DNA from: Pseudoalteromonas piscicida
GTDB lineage: Bacteria > Pseudomonadota > Gammaproteobacteria > Enterobacterales > Alteromonadaceae
Length of the DNA: 64,000 nt
NCBI RefSeq assembly: GCF_000238315.3
Contig: NZ_CP011924.1
Span: 1,280,501 to 1,344,500 of the forward strand
Direction: 5' to 3'
Below are positions 1-9,548 of this stretch, in pieces (position 1 is the first letter of the stretch; every line of letters begins with the position of its first letter). The notes beneath the pieces are model-generated. The model did no database searches and was not told where the DNA came from. It saw only the letters and a program-made list of their open reading frames with translations. The translations under genes and the position numbers were made by a program.

Positions 1-1860
1 CCACTCTACTGAAGCCGAGCCTTGAGTGATGTTCATGTTGGCAGACACAGGTTGAAAGTATCGTCCGTAAGTAAAGAAAACTTTGGATTCGCCATCACCA
101 TTTAGGTCATAAATCGCTTGAAATCTAGGCGCAAGTTGGTTATCCATATCAACAAATGCTCTGCCGTCGGTAACGGTGTTTTCAAACTGACTATAACGCA
201 GGCCCAGATTTAACACGAGTTGGTCGGTGACTTGCCAAGAATCATTCACGTAGAAAGCAAGCGAGTTAACCTCTGAGTCAACCGTCCGAGTCCTCACTCG
301 GCGTTCAATATAATCTTGACCAAGTGCAGCACCGGAAATACTCCCTTCACCAGCGGTTTTAATTGTCCACCAACCTTCAGCATCACCAAGACCATTTTGA
401 CCTTCAAAATAATCTACTGTCACTTTGGTATAATCGACACCGAACAGAATGGAGTGGTAGTCCAAATCGATATTAAAATCTATTCTCGCTTGGTCACGGA
501 TAAATTCTTGCTCAGAAACACCGCTTGCCGTGTGGCTTGATAACGTTACCGTCCCTTCTCTTTCATCCCAAACTCCCGGTACGGTCGATGCGACAATGTT
601 TTCTACATTTTCTGTGACTCGGCCAACTACCGCAGACACCGAGAAGAAGTCTGAAAAGTAGCCATTATAGTTGATGCTGTAAACCTTACCGCCATCTTCA
701 CCTGGAGCCGCTACACCTTGTTTATCACCAATCGCATCGCTTTCCCAATCATAGGCATAGGTTTGTCTCGTCCATTCTCTTTTGTTATTCATGGCTGAAA
801 AACCGATTGAGTGGTCTTCATTGATGAACCAATCTAGTTTTGCAAACCAGCGGTCTTCATCTCGGCTTCTGTCATTGAAGGTCGTTTGTCCAGCCCAGCG
901 ATTAACCTCTCGTCGAGGCGCATACAGGCCATAGTAAAATAAGCTGTCTTCAATGAGTGCGCCACTCGCCCAGATTTGCAGTTCTTTGAACGAGTCATAA
1001 TCTTGCTCAGTATTTATATTGATGGTGCCGTTATCTAAATAATTAGAGTCGTGATAACTATGGCTTGATGAAGGATCGACCCTCACTTCCGCCCCTAAGT
1101 TAAATTCGTTATCACCAGATTTAGAGATTGCATTAACTACCCCCCCTAGTGCACCACCAAATTCAGGGCTAATTCCCCCCGTTTTAATTTGGGTTTGCGA
1201 AATAGCTTCCCAAGGCAAGCGAATTGAGCCTAAACCCGTTTGAATACTCGTGACATTTAGGCCATTAAAGTAATAGCCATTTTCTGCTGACGAAGAACCG
1301 CCAAAGCTTGATGCACCACGAAACGAACTACCACCAGGTTCAGCGGTACCCGGTGCGAGTAACGCGATACTTTCAAAGCCGGTGTTTACTGGCATGACTT
1401 TGAGCTCTGCGTCTGTAAAGGTTACGCCAGCCGTTGACGAGGCCATATCAACACGTCGGATAGCCGTACCACTCACCGCTATCCGTTCTATATCCTGTCC
1501 TTGTTGTAATAGTTGAGCGTCTAAGATCAGTGCCTGTCCAATATTAAGCTCAACATCCTCTTCAATAACAGTTTCAAATCCTGCTTTATTAATTGACACG
1601 CTGTAACGGCCAACAGGCAGATTACGTAAAATGTATTCGCCCTTGCCATTCGTTTGTACAGCAAACTTCAGCCCCTTAGTTTTATGTGTAAAGGTCAATT
1701 GAGCCTGCGATAACTCAAGACCTTGACCATTAACAATGCTCCCTTTCACAGTACTATTGCCATCTGCAGCAAATGCAGTAGTAGTCCCCAATGCTAAAGC
1801 AAGTGCTGATGCTGTGAGTGATTTACACAGTGTTTGCGCTGTTTTTTTGTTATTACACAT
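1..1860 (-). CDS. TonB-dependent receptor, carboxypeptidase-regulatory-like N-terminus (C-terminus outside window)
   Basis: Outer-membrane active transporter for a large or scarce nutrient, energised by TonB. I translated it by eye from the ATG at 1860; it stays open for 620 codons and runs off the left edge, so the end of the barrel and the C-terminal aromatic residue are not visible. The order is a signal peptide of about 32 residues ending AFA-A, a carboxypeptidase-regulatory-like beta-sandwich (about 35-120), then a plug region rich in Gly and Ser (about 140-260), then barrel strands. This layout is typical of Oar-like or substrate-specific TonB receptors of Alteromonadales. The substrate cannot be read from the sequence. 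A 16-bp palindrome lies about 70 bp upstream. Confidence 0.9.
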   Translation of the reverse strand, partial: MCNNKKTAQTLCKSLTASALALALGTTTAFAADGNSTVKGSIVNGQGLELSQAQLTFTHKTKGLKFAVQTNGKGEYILRNLPVGRYSVSINKAGFETVIEEDVELNIGQALILDAQLLQQGQDIERIAVSGTAIRRVDMASSTAGVTFTDAELKVMPVNTGFESIALLAPGTAEPGGSSFRGASSFGGSSSAENGYYFNGLNVTSIQTGLGSIRLPWEAISQTQIKTGGISPEFGGALGGVVNAISKSGDNEFNLGAEVRVDPSSSHSYHDSNYLDNGTININTEQDYDSFKELQIWASGALIEDSLFYYGLYAPRREVNRWAGQTTFNDRSRDEDRWFAKLDWFINEDHSIGFSAMNNKREWTRQTYAYDWESDAIGDKQGVAAPGEDGGKVYSINYNGYFSDFFSVSAVVGRVTENVENIVASTVPGVWDEREGTVTLSSHTASGVSEQEFIRDQARIDFNIDLDYHSILFGVDYTKVTVDYFEGQNGLGDAEGWWTIKTAGEGSISGAALGQDYIERRVRTRTVDSEVNSLAFYVNDSWQVTDQLVLNLGLRYSQFENTVTDGRAFVDMDNQLAPRFQAIYDLNGDGESKVFFTYGRYFQPVSANMNITQGSASVEW

Positions 1861-1930
1861 ATTGTTGTCCTTTTGTTCCCATTGATTTGAGTGTTTTTTT
1901 GGTAACGAACAAACAATACACAATAGATAT

Positions 1931-1946
1931 ATTGTATACAATATTA
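1931..1946. promoter_or_regulatory. 16-bp perfect palindrome upstream of TonB receptor gene
   Basis: ATATTGTATACAATAT is a perfect inverted repeat lying about 70 bp before the receptor start. The core TTGTATACAA resembles operators of FCD-type GntR regulators (TNGTATACNA), but no such regulator is nearby. It could equally be an AT-rich promoter element. The rest of 1861-2176 holds no gene I can support. Confidence 0.4.
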
Positions 1947-2176
1947 TTTATGCAATTATTACACAAATAGATATTAACATTATGATTTATATAAAGATTA
2001 TTTATTAATTTTTTATTTCAGCGCGTTTTCGATACCACTTGTACTCAATGCGAATGGTTTGAAAAGTAGGTAGAGCCTCATCTAACCCAATGAATTATTT
2101 TATATATTTCTAATTTTATTAGTGTCTATACCAGTAAAATTGGATCCACTTCAACTCGGCTGCTAGCCAGAGCGTT

Positions 2177-2686
2177 TTACTCAGCCTTCAACTTACTCGT
2201 TTTACGTTTCATATAAATTCGCCCTAGCCCAATCAAATTACTCACCAAAAAAGTACTTTCTAGCACAATCGCCATGGGTGAGCCGACATAGCAATTATGT
2301 ATCAGCCAGCACACTGTACCTAACATCACCACACACCGAAATGCCACCTGCTCGCGAATAAATGCGCCAAATGTCAATAAGACACTACCAAAAGCAGCAT
2401 AAAGTTCGTAACTTGCATTTAAATGTACTAAAGGTGGCACTGTATTGAGTAGTAGAAACCCGATAAGCAAGCGCTTTGACTGCGACTTGATAAACACCAG
2501 ATATCTGAGGCTCGCAACCGCCATAAGCAAAGCACCAGCCATAGCATCAAGTAGATAGAAGTGAATTGCAGTAAGTGCAGTCGACAAGCTTAGTGCCAAT
2601 AACACCTGCTGGCGTTTCATAAATTGAAATGAGGCGAGATCGAGTAAAACAGCAACGGTAACCAAAACTTGAGATAATAAGAACAT
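2177..2686 (-). CDS. YgjV-family inner-membrane protein
   Basis: A 169-residue integral membrane protein made almost entirely of hydrophobic segments (about five or six helices), ending in a short basic tail (MKRKTSKLKAE). Length, the N-terminal helix and the spacing of helices match the YgjV (Imp-YgjV) family, whose function is not established. It sits between the kinase gene and the TonB receptor on the same strand, with 58 bp to the kinase gene, so it may share a transcript with it. Assignment rests on overall resemblance rather than a catalytic motif. Confidence 0.7.
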   Translation of the reverse strand: MFLLSQVLVTVAVLLDLASFQFMKRQQVLLALSLSTALTAIHFYLLDAMAGALLMAVASLRYLVFIKSQSKRLLIGFLLLNTVPPLVHLNASYELYAAFGSVLLTFGAFIREQVAFRCVVMLGTVCWLIHNCYVGSPMAIVLESTFLVSNLIGLGRIYMKRKTSKLKAE

Positions 2687-2744
2687 GACAAACTCCTAAA
2701 AGAAGCATTGTCACAGGCCGTTAGCTTGCAGTAATTCACCTAAG

Positions 2745-5700
2745 TTAATTTTCAGCCATTATTTTCTTGAAAGGTACTTTTATTGTAATTTCGACACCTT
2801 GTAATTTCGCCGTTTTACAGCGGATCTCCCCTTTTAAAAGTTGCGTTACCAAATTATAAACAATATGCATGCCTAATCCGCATCCGCCTTGATTACGTTT
2901 TGTGGTTACAAATGGCTCAAACAAGGTCTTTTGCATTGCTTCGTCCATGCCGACACCATTGTCGCGGTATACAATAGTCCAGTGGCTATCTGTCGCCTCA
3001 ACTAACACGCTGACTGTGCCAGAGGCACTCCCCTCAAAGCCATGGATAACGGAATTGTTAAATAGGTTTGCCATTATTTGATAAACCGCGCCTGGATAGG
3101 TGGAAAGATTTACACCAGCATTCCCATCTATAGACAAATATACTTCTTTATTTTTAGCCAATGGTTTGAGTGAATCGAATACATCATTGATATATTCAAG
3201 CAGGTTAATATCACGCTCCGTCTCACTGGATTGATCGACTGCGACTTGCTTAAAGTTACTAATAAGGCTTTCTGCTCTTTGCAGATTGCGACTGATCAGC
3301 AGATAGCCTTCTTGCTGTGCATCGATGGAGGTGACCAAATCTTTTTGCTTAAGAGTTTTATTCTCAAGCTTTTCTACCAGCTCAGATAAACAGTCTTCAT
3401 TATGCGAAAGTGCGGTGATAGCTATACCTAACGGGGTGTTGATTTCATGCGCAACACCCGCAACCACAACACCCAAAGAAGCCATTTTTTCACTTTCAAT
3501 CAAGTCTTCTTGCGTTTGCTTTAACTCAAACATTGCTTGCTCAAGTTTCTGATTCTTTTTATATAGCTCATCGGTGCGCATCGCGACTTTTATCTCAAGT
3601 TGCTCGTTTAACGACTGCAAGGCTTGTTGATGTGCTTTCAAATCAGCAATATCTTTCAGTGCCCCAGCTATCCGCGTTGCTCTACCATTGTCATCTCGGG
3701 CCACCACCTTTCCTCTATCTAATACCCAGATCCACTCTCCTTGTTGATCTTTGACTCGAATAGACAGTTCATACACGTCTTCTCGTCCGTCGACACAGGA
3801 TTGCAGACGCTCCTCAAGTAACACACAATCCTTTGGGTGTACAAACTGGTCAAGCTCATTGAGAATAAGTTTATCTTGGAGTTCACTAAAGTCGATCCTT
3901 GGATTCACGCTGTAGCGATAAATTTTACCCGACTCAACATGCCAGTCCCAAAGTTCGTCACCACTCGCCCACAACGACAACTCCAACCGCTCTTGTAACG
4001 CAGACATTTTCTGATTATCCCGCACTACTTGTTGATAGCGCCGTTGTCTCGCTCGAACAAATGCAGCGATGATCAGCACAATGACTAAGGTGTAAAGAGT
4101 TTTCGAGTAGGCATTCCACCAAATTGGCGCGGCGATATAAATACTAAATTCATGAACGGGCGACTGCATATTAAAGCGATTTACGGTATAGGTTTCTACT
4201 CGATAGGTGCCGGGTTCAAGCTGGAGTAAGTTTATTTGCCGCGCTCCATTTGCAAGTTTTAACCATTTGTCGCTTAATCCTTTAATACGGTAATAAAAGT
4301 TCAGCTTCTCAGAACCAAAATCTAAGCTTGAATATTGTAGCGATATAATATTTTGGTCATAACGTAGCCGCAATGAACCCGCAAGCTCCGGTGCGACCGT
4401 GAGGATCCCATCAAGACTTGGCTTTAATGGCTCGCCTAGTAATTCGATTGTGGAAACCAAAATAGGTCGCGCGGTATTTGAAATTGATACATTCTGAGGA
4501 AAAAATTGATTAAAGCCTTTGGCTCCGCCCATAAAAATTCGGCCATCAGGGGCTTTCCACGCGGCATTGTAGTTAAACTCATGTGCCTGTACTCCATCAA
4601 TGGGTAAAAAGTTATCAATGGCAAAATCCATTACATTGACGCGCGACAGCCCACCACTGGTGCCAAGCCACATGTATTCGTAGTCATCGTAAACCAGACC
4701 CCACACGGCTTGGTTTCCTAGTCCCTCTTGCTCACCAATAGTACGGACAACTTTCATTTGTTTATCAACTAAACTAATACCCGCTTCACTTGCAACCCAG
4801 ATACGTTGCCATGGATCTTCATCTATCATAAAGACCAAATTCGACTTTAAGCCATCCTGTGTGGTGAGGTTATGAAGCTGACCTTTGTTAAACCTAAACA
4901 ACCCCTCACCAATAGAACCAAACCATAGGTCCTGTCCGACCACTTTAAACGACGACACGTGTGAAGGCGCATCTGAACGATTTTCAAAAAACTGCACTAA
5001 GGTTTTCGACTCTTCGTCGTACCTCATAAGACCTAGCGTCCTTGAACTCACTAAGATCTGAGATTGATACTCAATGACATCATTAAAACTGAGTTCTGGG
5101 CCATTATCAGAGTCTGGCATCAAATGGATGTATTCTCCTTGTGTTAAAGCGTATCTAACAACGCCATCTCCCCTTGTTGTTACCCACAAGGTGTCATCAT
5201 AAATCTTTACTTGGGTGATAAAGCTTCCTTTGATTGCAGATAAACTCGGGAAAATTCGATGCGCTTCGATAAAGCTCGATTTTTGATAAATATATAAACC
5301 GGATGACGTACCTATCCAAAAACGCTCACTACTGTCTAATGCGAAATTCCTAACATCTGGATGCCCCAAAGGCGCGTGCGGAAAGTTTTGTTCACCAACG
5401 TGACCAAACGATTCGCTCAGTTGACTAAAAAAGTGTAGCCCCTGTGATTCCGTACCAATCCATAAATCACCATTTCTATCTCGTTGAACACTCAGAACAT
5501 TGTTGTCTTGTAGTCCGTCATATTGCTCTGCGCGACGATACCAATGACGTTTGATATTACCTTGCAGGTCTAAAATAAACACACCCGTGTTGGACGCGAC
5601 GAGTATTTCATTCGCTCTGACTTTAATTTGATGAATGCTGAGGTTTACTTTCGCGCTGACCGACTTTTGCCATTGCACTTTATTGAACTGAGTGTCGAAA

Positions 5701-6437
5701 CTAATGATTTTATCATCCGCGTCAACCACGAATATGCGTCCGTGGGAAAGCGACAGTGTTTTAAACTCACCTTCCAACAGAACATTGGCTCCGACTTTGT
5801 CTTTAGGCTGACTAACTAGGCCATCTGCGTTGAGGTAAACAAATGCATTCCTTGTTTCTTGGACTTCACGAACAAATTTACCGGTTAAATAGAGCTTTTC
5901 AGGCGTTAAAGTTTGGTAGTTAACCCGGTAAGCGTCGCCTTCTTCTGTTGATACAGTGACTGATTCACCATAACAGGCCACTTTTTTCACTCTATCTGAG
6001 CTAACCGCCTCATTCTGCGCCGCTAAGATAGAGCGAAAGGTCCCCGCTTCAGTATCGTAAATGCTAAGCCCTGTACTTGTTCCAACCCAGATATATTTAC
6101 CACTGTGGCATAGTGAGGTAATAAAGCCGCCAGAGAGATGATGTTTGGAGTTCTGCTTTACTTCAAATTGAACAAAATCATGACCATCAAAACGATTTAG
6201 GCCTGACTGTGTGCCAACCCAAATGTACCCGAGTTGATCTTGCGTAATGGCAGTTATCGTGACCTGACTGAGGCCAGAATTATAGTCATAGCGTCGCATA
6301 ACCTGCGCCGTATCGCTAAATTCGGGAAAACTGGCAGCACAAGGAAAGCTCGGTAATAACAATAGCGGCACCACACAAAACCATTTCAGTGTGCTGTATG
6401 GTACAACGAACAAATACATGCGCTTGAGTAGAGTCAT
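2745..6437 (-). CDS. Beta-propeller (Reg_prop/Y_Y_Y) PAS sensor histidine kinase
   Basis: A 1230-residue membrane sensor kinase. After an N-terminal hydrophobic signal or anchor (about 10-36) comes a long periplasmic region with repeated W-[IV]-G-[TS] blades, as in two-component beta-propellers, then a Y_Y_Y domain (about 700-780), one transmembrane helix (about 790-810), a PAS domain (about 835-960), a coiled coil, and a kinase core. The phospho-accepting His is about residue 997 in GVAHEINTP, followed by an N-box (MANLFNNSVIHG) and G-boxes (DNGVGMDEA, GGCGLGMHIV). Family members often bind polysaccharide fragments and carry receiver plus AraC domains; this one ends at the ATPase domain, so it needs a separate response regulator that is not in the window. 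Confidence 0.88.
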   Translation of the reverse strand: MTLLKRMYLFVVPYSTLKWFCVVPLLLLPSFPCAASFPEFSDTAQVMRRYDYNSGLSQVTITAITQDQLGYIWVGTQSGLNRFDGHDFVQFEVKQNSKHHLSGGFITSLCHSGKYIWVGTSTGLSIYDTEAGTFRSILAAQNEAVSSDRVKKVACYGESVTVSTEEGDAYRVNYQTLTPEKLYLTGKFVREVQETRNAFVYLNADGLVSQPKDKVGANVLLEGEFKTLSLSHGRIFVVDADDKIISFDTQFNKVQWQKSVSAKVNLSIHQIKVRANEILVASNTGVFILDLQGNIKRHWYRRAEQYDGLQDNNVLSVQRDRNGDLWIGTESQGLHFFSQLSESFGHVGEQNFPHAPLGHPDVRNFALDSSERFWIGTSSGLYIYQKSSFIEAHRIFPSLSAIKGSFITQVKIYDDTLWVTTRGDGVVRYALTQGEYIHLMPDSDNGPELSFNDVIEYQSQILVSSRTLGLMRYDEESKTLVQFFENRSDAPSHVSSFKVVGQDLWFGSIGEGLFRFNKGQLHNLTTQDGLKSNLVFMIDEDPWQRIWVASEAGISLVDKQMKVVRTIGEQEGLGNQAVWGLVYDDYEYMWLGTSGGLSRVNVMDFAIDNFLPIDGVQAHEFNYNAAWKAPDGRIFMGGAKGFNQFFPQNVSISNTARPILVSTIELLGEPLKPSLDGILTVAPELAGSLRLRYDQNIISLQYSSLDFGSEKLNFYYRIKGLSDKWLKLANGARQINLLQLEPGTYRVETYTVNRFNMQSPVHEFSIYIAAPIWWNAYSKTLYTLVIVLIIAAFVRARQRRYQQVVRDNQKMSALQERLELSLWASGDELWDWHVESGKIYRYSVNPRIDFSELQDKLILNELDQFVHPKDCVLLEERLQSCVDGREDVYELSIRVKDQQGEWIWVLDRGKVVARDDNGRATRIAGALKDIADLKAHQQALQSLNEQLEIKVAMRTDELYKKNQKLEQAMFELKQTQEDLIESEKMASLGVVVAGVAHEINTPLGIAITALSHNEDCLSELVEKLENKTLKQKDLVTSIDAQQEGYLLISRNLQRAESLISNFKQVAVDQSSETERDINLLEYINDVFDSLKPLAKNKEVYLSIDGNAGVNLSTYPGAVYQIMANLFNNSVIHGFEGSASGTVSVLVEATDSHWTIVYRDNGVGMDEAMQKTLFEPFVTTKRNQGGCGLGMHIVYNLVTQLLKGEIRCKTAKLQGVEITIKVPFKKIMAEN

Positions 6438-6589
6438 ATAGTCGAGATGTTAGCCCGCGTTATATTAACTATAGCAAAAGCGAAAAAGAGCATGTGTTTT
6501 TTGATGGGTTTAGCGCATCATGCAAGCATACATGCGCTACCGAGCTAAGCTACAAATAGCTAAAAACGGTGTATTCAGCCTTCGAGGAT

Positions 6590-8428
6590 TTATAACTCAA
6601 AATGACTGTGGATCCCCGTGCCGTGTAGTAGCTCATACTTTTCTAGCAAGCCGTTTTCAAGCGTTACTAAGCTAATCGCAGAGTCTGACACCAAATAGCC
6701 ATGTTTTTTTAGTGAAGAAGGATGCTTACTTACAGATAGCTGCCAACGTTTCGTAAAGAGATTCAGAGGACTATATTTGGCATACAAAATCGTGTCCATC
6801 TTATCTAAAATATTGATAAGCGGCTTTGGAAATTCATTTTTTATTCCTGATGCAGTTAACTGCCAAATGCGGTTATCATGACGACCAAAACGTGCCTGAA
6901 CCGAAAAGCAAAATGAATAATGTACATCGCCGGAGAGTATAATTGTTTCTTTTGGTGTATCTGGACGCTTAAAAATTTCAATGAGCTTTTTCGCAGCCCC
7001 TTCATGTGCCATCCAATTTTCCACATCCACCATCAGTGGCTCACCACAGGTGTTAAATACAGCTTGTATGGTTTCGATTGCCTTTACCCCAAATACTGGC
7101 GCTGGGCTTACCATCAATACTGCACTGTGGTCGATAAGTGTGTCTTGCAGCTCCATCAACATTTCCCAGTCGAGTAAACCACTTGGTTCATTGAAATCCT
7201 GTTCATTACGCCAGCGATGTGTGCGAGTATCTAGCACCACCACTTTTGGAAACGTATCTAAACAATAGTGCCAGTGTGTGAATCGACGAACTAGTTTGTC
7301 AAACGCCGAAAAGTGCCATTCGTTGTCAATCAGGCTTGAATTAAAACCTGATGTCAGCGCCCCGCTATACTCAAACGCGTCATTGCCAATGCCTTGAAAC
7401 AGCCAATAGCTAATGATGCCATTACTGATTATACGGCGACTCACTTTATGGTTTGCAATTGCCTGTTCCCATTTAGCCGTCAAGTTCCAATCATCGGTCA
7501 CATCATGGTCGTCAAACATCATTAATACGGGCACGTTCGCACACAACCGCTCAGCGCTAGGCAACGTTTCAACAAAGCCTTTGAGGGCGTCAAGTTCGGA
7601 CTCAAATATTCGCCTAACTTTGTCGTTGCCACCATCATAATGAAGCGCATCAAAGTTAACCAACTGCCAAGCAAGATGAGAGAAGTTTAACAGGTAACAG
7701 GCGACAAACTCTTCGAAGAAAATTAGGTGATTAAAGGCCTTAACACTAGAAAAGTGCGGTTCATCCTTTCGAAACCAGTAGCCCGGTGAAAACTTTGAGC
7801 GCTCCTGCCATGGCGTCTTCGGTAGATATAAGTGACGATGGTAAAGCTGGGCTTGTTGATCAGCAGGTAGGTGCATTGGCAATTTGGTTTCTTTAAACAA
7901 ACCTAGCCTTGCTATAAGTTGATGAATAGCCAACAACATGGCGCCGGCAACATCATCTGCATAGATCTGATCGCCAGAAAAAATACACAAGTCAGCGCCT
8001 AACTCACCAAGCTCGCGTTGCAGCTCTTGCCACTGATCTGCAGTATGTAGACTGTCTTTTGCGTGGTGATGAGGATTACGGCATGAGCCATGTAATATTT
8101 GATTCAGTTTAGCAGGTATCGCAAAGCTAAGCTCTTCTCCGTAACGCAGGTAATCTGACTTATACGCCGCGCCGTTAATGAGCACTTGATACTCAAGCAG
8201 CTGCGCTGTTGGCAGAGCCTTCTCGCTGCATATCATCAAAAAATGCAAAAAGCAGGCTGCACCGAGCTGAAATGTCTCAACCTCACATCGACTTTGATGG
8301 GCCAATAGCGAAGCCGAGATGTCCACGGCTTCACAAGTAACAATCTGAATACAAATTTTATTCTGCTCAGCTCGGCGAACCAGCGGGCCCATCAACACCT
8401 GAGGTAGCTGATTAAGTTGTGCTACCAT
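6590..8428 (-). CDS. PhoD-like metallophosphatase
   Basis: A 612-residue protein of the alkaline phosphatase D type (calcineurin-like metallophosphoesterase fold). Recognisable features are SCRNPHHH near residue 115, SGDQIYADD near 150, MMFDDHDVTDDWN near 310, and SGDVHYSF near 500; together these supply the Asp, Asn and His ligands of a two-metal site. No signal peptide or Tat motif is evident, unlike secreted PhoD, so a cytoplasmic role is likely. Its start overlaps the end of the TatD-family gene by 17 bp, placing it last in the tmk operon. The substrate is unknown. Confidence 0.82.
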   Translation of the reverse strand: MVAQLNQLPQVLMGPLVRRAEQNKICIQIVTCEAVDISASLLAHQSRCEVETFQLGAACFLHFLMICSEKALPTAQLLEYQVLINGAAYKSDYLRYGEELSFAIPAKLNQILHGSCRNPHHHAKDSLHTADQWQELQRELGELGADLCIFSGDQIYADDVAGAMLLAIHQLIARLGLFKETKLPMHLPADQQAQLYHRHLYLPKTPWQERSKFSPGYWFRKDEPHFSSVKAFNHLIFFEEFVACYLLNFSHLAWQLVNFDALHYDGGNDKVRRIFESELDALKGFVETLPSAERLCANVPVLMMFDDHDVTDDWNLTAKWEQAIANHKVSRRIISNGIISYWLFQGIGNDAFEYSGALTSGFNSSLIDNEWHFSAFDKLVRRFTHWHYCLDTFPKVVVLDTRTHRWRNEQDFNEPSGLLDWEMLMELQDTLIDHSAVLMVSPAPVFGVKAIETIQAVFNTCGEPLMVDVENWMAHEGAAKKLIEIFKRPDTPKETIILSGDVHYSFCFSVQARFGRHDNRIWQLTASGIKNEFPKPLINILDKMDTILYAKYSPLNLFTKRWQLSVSKHPSSLKKHGYLVSDSAISLVTLENGLLEKYELLHGTGIHSHFEL

Positions 8429-9206
8429 CTTGGCGTTTCACCAAATTAAATAAAGAGTAAAAGTTATTCGTGGTTTGCTCTGCAAGCGCTTTGTAGCTCA
8501 TTCCTTTTAAGTCAGCAATATAATACGCAACGTCTTGTACATACGCAGGCTGGTTAGTTTTGCCACGATGCGGTACGGGTGCAAGATAAGGTGAGTCGGT
8601 TTCAATCAGCAATCGGTCCATAGGGATTTGCTTAACGACTTCTTGAAGCGCGGTCGCATTTTTAAACGTCACAATACCTGAGATTGAAATGTAAAAACCA
8701 AGGTCTAGTGCCTGCTTTGCCATCGGCCAATCTTCGGTAAAACAGTGCAACACGCCACCGCAATTTTGCGCATTGTGAGCACGCATAATGTCTATTGTGT
8801 CCGCTTTTGCATCACGAGTATGAATAATCAGAGGTTTTTGTAGCTGATTAGCCACATCTATGTGTCCGGCAAAGCTTTCTTGCTGTACCTGATGCGTATC
8901 TTTTGAATAATAATAATCTAATCCAGTTTCACCAATAGCAACGACTTTATCATTACTCGCCAGTTGCACTAGCCTTTCAACATCCAATTTATCTTTTTGA
9001 TCCAGTGGATGTACCCCACAAGATGCAGAAACATCATCAAAATGGGCTATTTTTTCTAACATGGATGGAAATTGGTCTAGCGTCACGCTAACGCATAAAA
9101 AGTGTTCTACTTGTTTTTGTCTCGCGTTGCTGAGTACTTCTTCAAGGCTTAGGCCTAACTTTTCAAAATCGAGTCTATCTAAATGACAGTGAGAGTCTAC
9201 AATCAT
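8412..9206 (-). CDS. TatD-family metal-dependent hydrolase (YcfH type)
   Basis: A cytoplasmic TIM-barrel deoxyribonuclease-like hydrolase. The annotated start is the ATG at 9206, where the protein begins MIVDSHCHLDRL, the metal-binding HxH at the family's usual N-terminus; a longer reading from 9254 would add 16 residues unlike the family. Other family motifs are GETGLDYYY, HTRDA, LHCFTE and ETDSPYLAP. Length (264 residues) is normal. It starts 7 bp after the pilZ stop codon. The position after holB and pilZ is conserved in gammaproteobacteria. Confidence 0.92.
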   Translation of the reverse strand: MIVDSHCHLDRLDFEKLGLSLEEVLSNARQKQVEHFLCVSVTLDQFPSMLEKIAHFDDVSASCGVHPLDQKDKLDVERLVQLASNDKVVAIGETGLDYYYSKDTHQVQQESFAGHIDVANQLQKPLIIHTRDAKADTIDIMRAHNAQNCGGVLHCFTEDWPMAKQALDLGFYISISGIVTFKNATALQEVVKQIPMDRLLIETDSPYLAPVPHRGKTNQPAYVQDVAYYIADLKGMSYKALAEQTTNNFYSLFNLVKRQDGSTT

Positions 9207-9213
9207 ACCGGCT

Positions 9214-9537
9214 CTACATGGTGTAAGTTGGTTTATCTGAATGCAAAGTCGCACCCAGAAGCTTATTTATTTTATCGTTCAGAGCTGGCGCGTCAACAAA
9301 CGCAACGCCAACCCCTGGTGGATTAGAATTTTGCGCGCCCTGCGGTGTTAACCAAGCAACTACAACTTCAACTTCGTCCGCTTCTAGGGCGTCAGGCAAG
9401 GTGACTCTGAGCTTTAATTCTTGCCCCATATCAAAATGGGCATTGGACTTTATAAATATGCCACCGGATTTCAGAAATGGCATATAACAACGATATAGCT
9501 CATCTAAATCTTCAAAATCCGCAAGTAACTCTTGCAT
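9214..9537 (-). CDS. pilZ: PilZ-domain protein, type IV pilus assembly type
   Basis: A 107-residue single PilZ domain. The RxxxR and D/NxSxxG signatures of cyclic-di-GMP-binding PilZ proteins are not visible, which fits the founding PilZ subgroup that acts in type IV pilus assembly without binding the nucleotide. It lies between holB and the TatD-family gene, the usual place for this subgroup. Regulation is probably with the replication operon. Confidence 0.85.
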   Translation of the reverse strand: MQELLADFEDLDELYRCYMPFLKSGGIFIKSNAHFDMGQELKLRVTLPDALEADEVEVVVAWLTPQGAQNSNPPGVGVAFVDAPALNDKINKLLGATLHSDKPTYTM

Positions 9538-9548
9538 GCACCACCTCT

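Noticed and set aside
2150..2185. Possible fourth MITE-like copy (GCTAGCCAGAGCGTTTTAC)
   Set aside because: It resembles a short internal part of the element, but neither terminal repeat is present and similarity does not extend.
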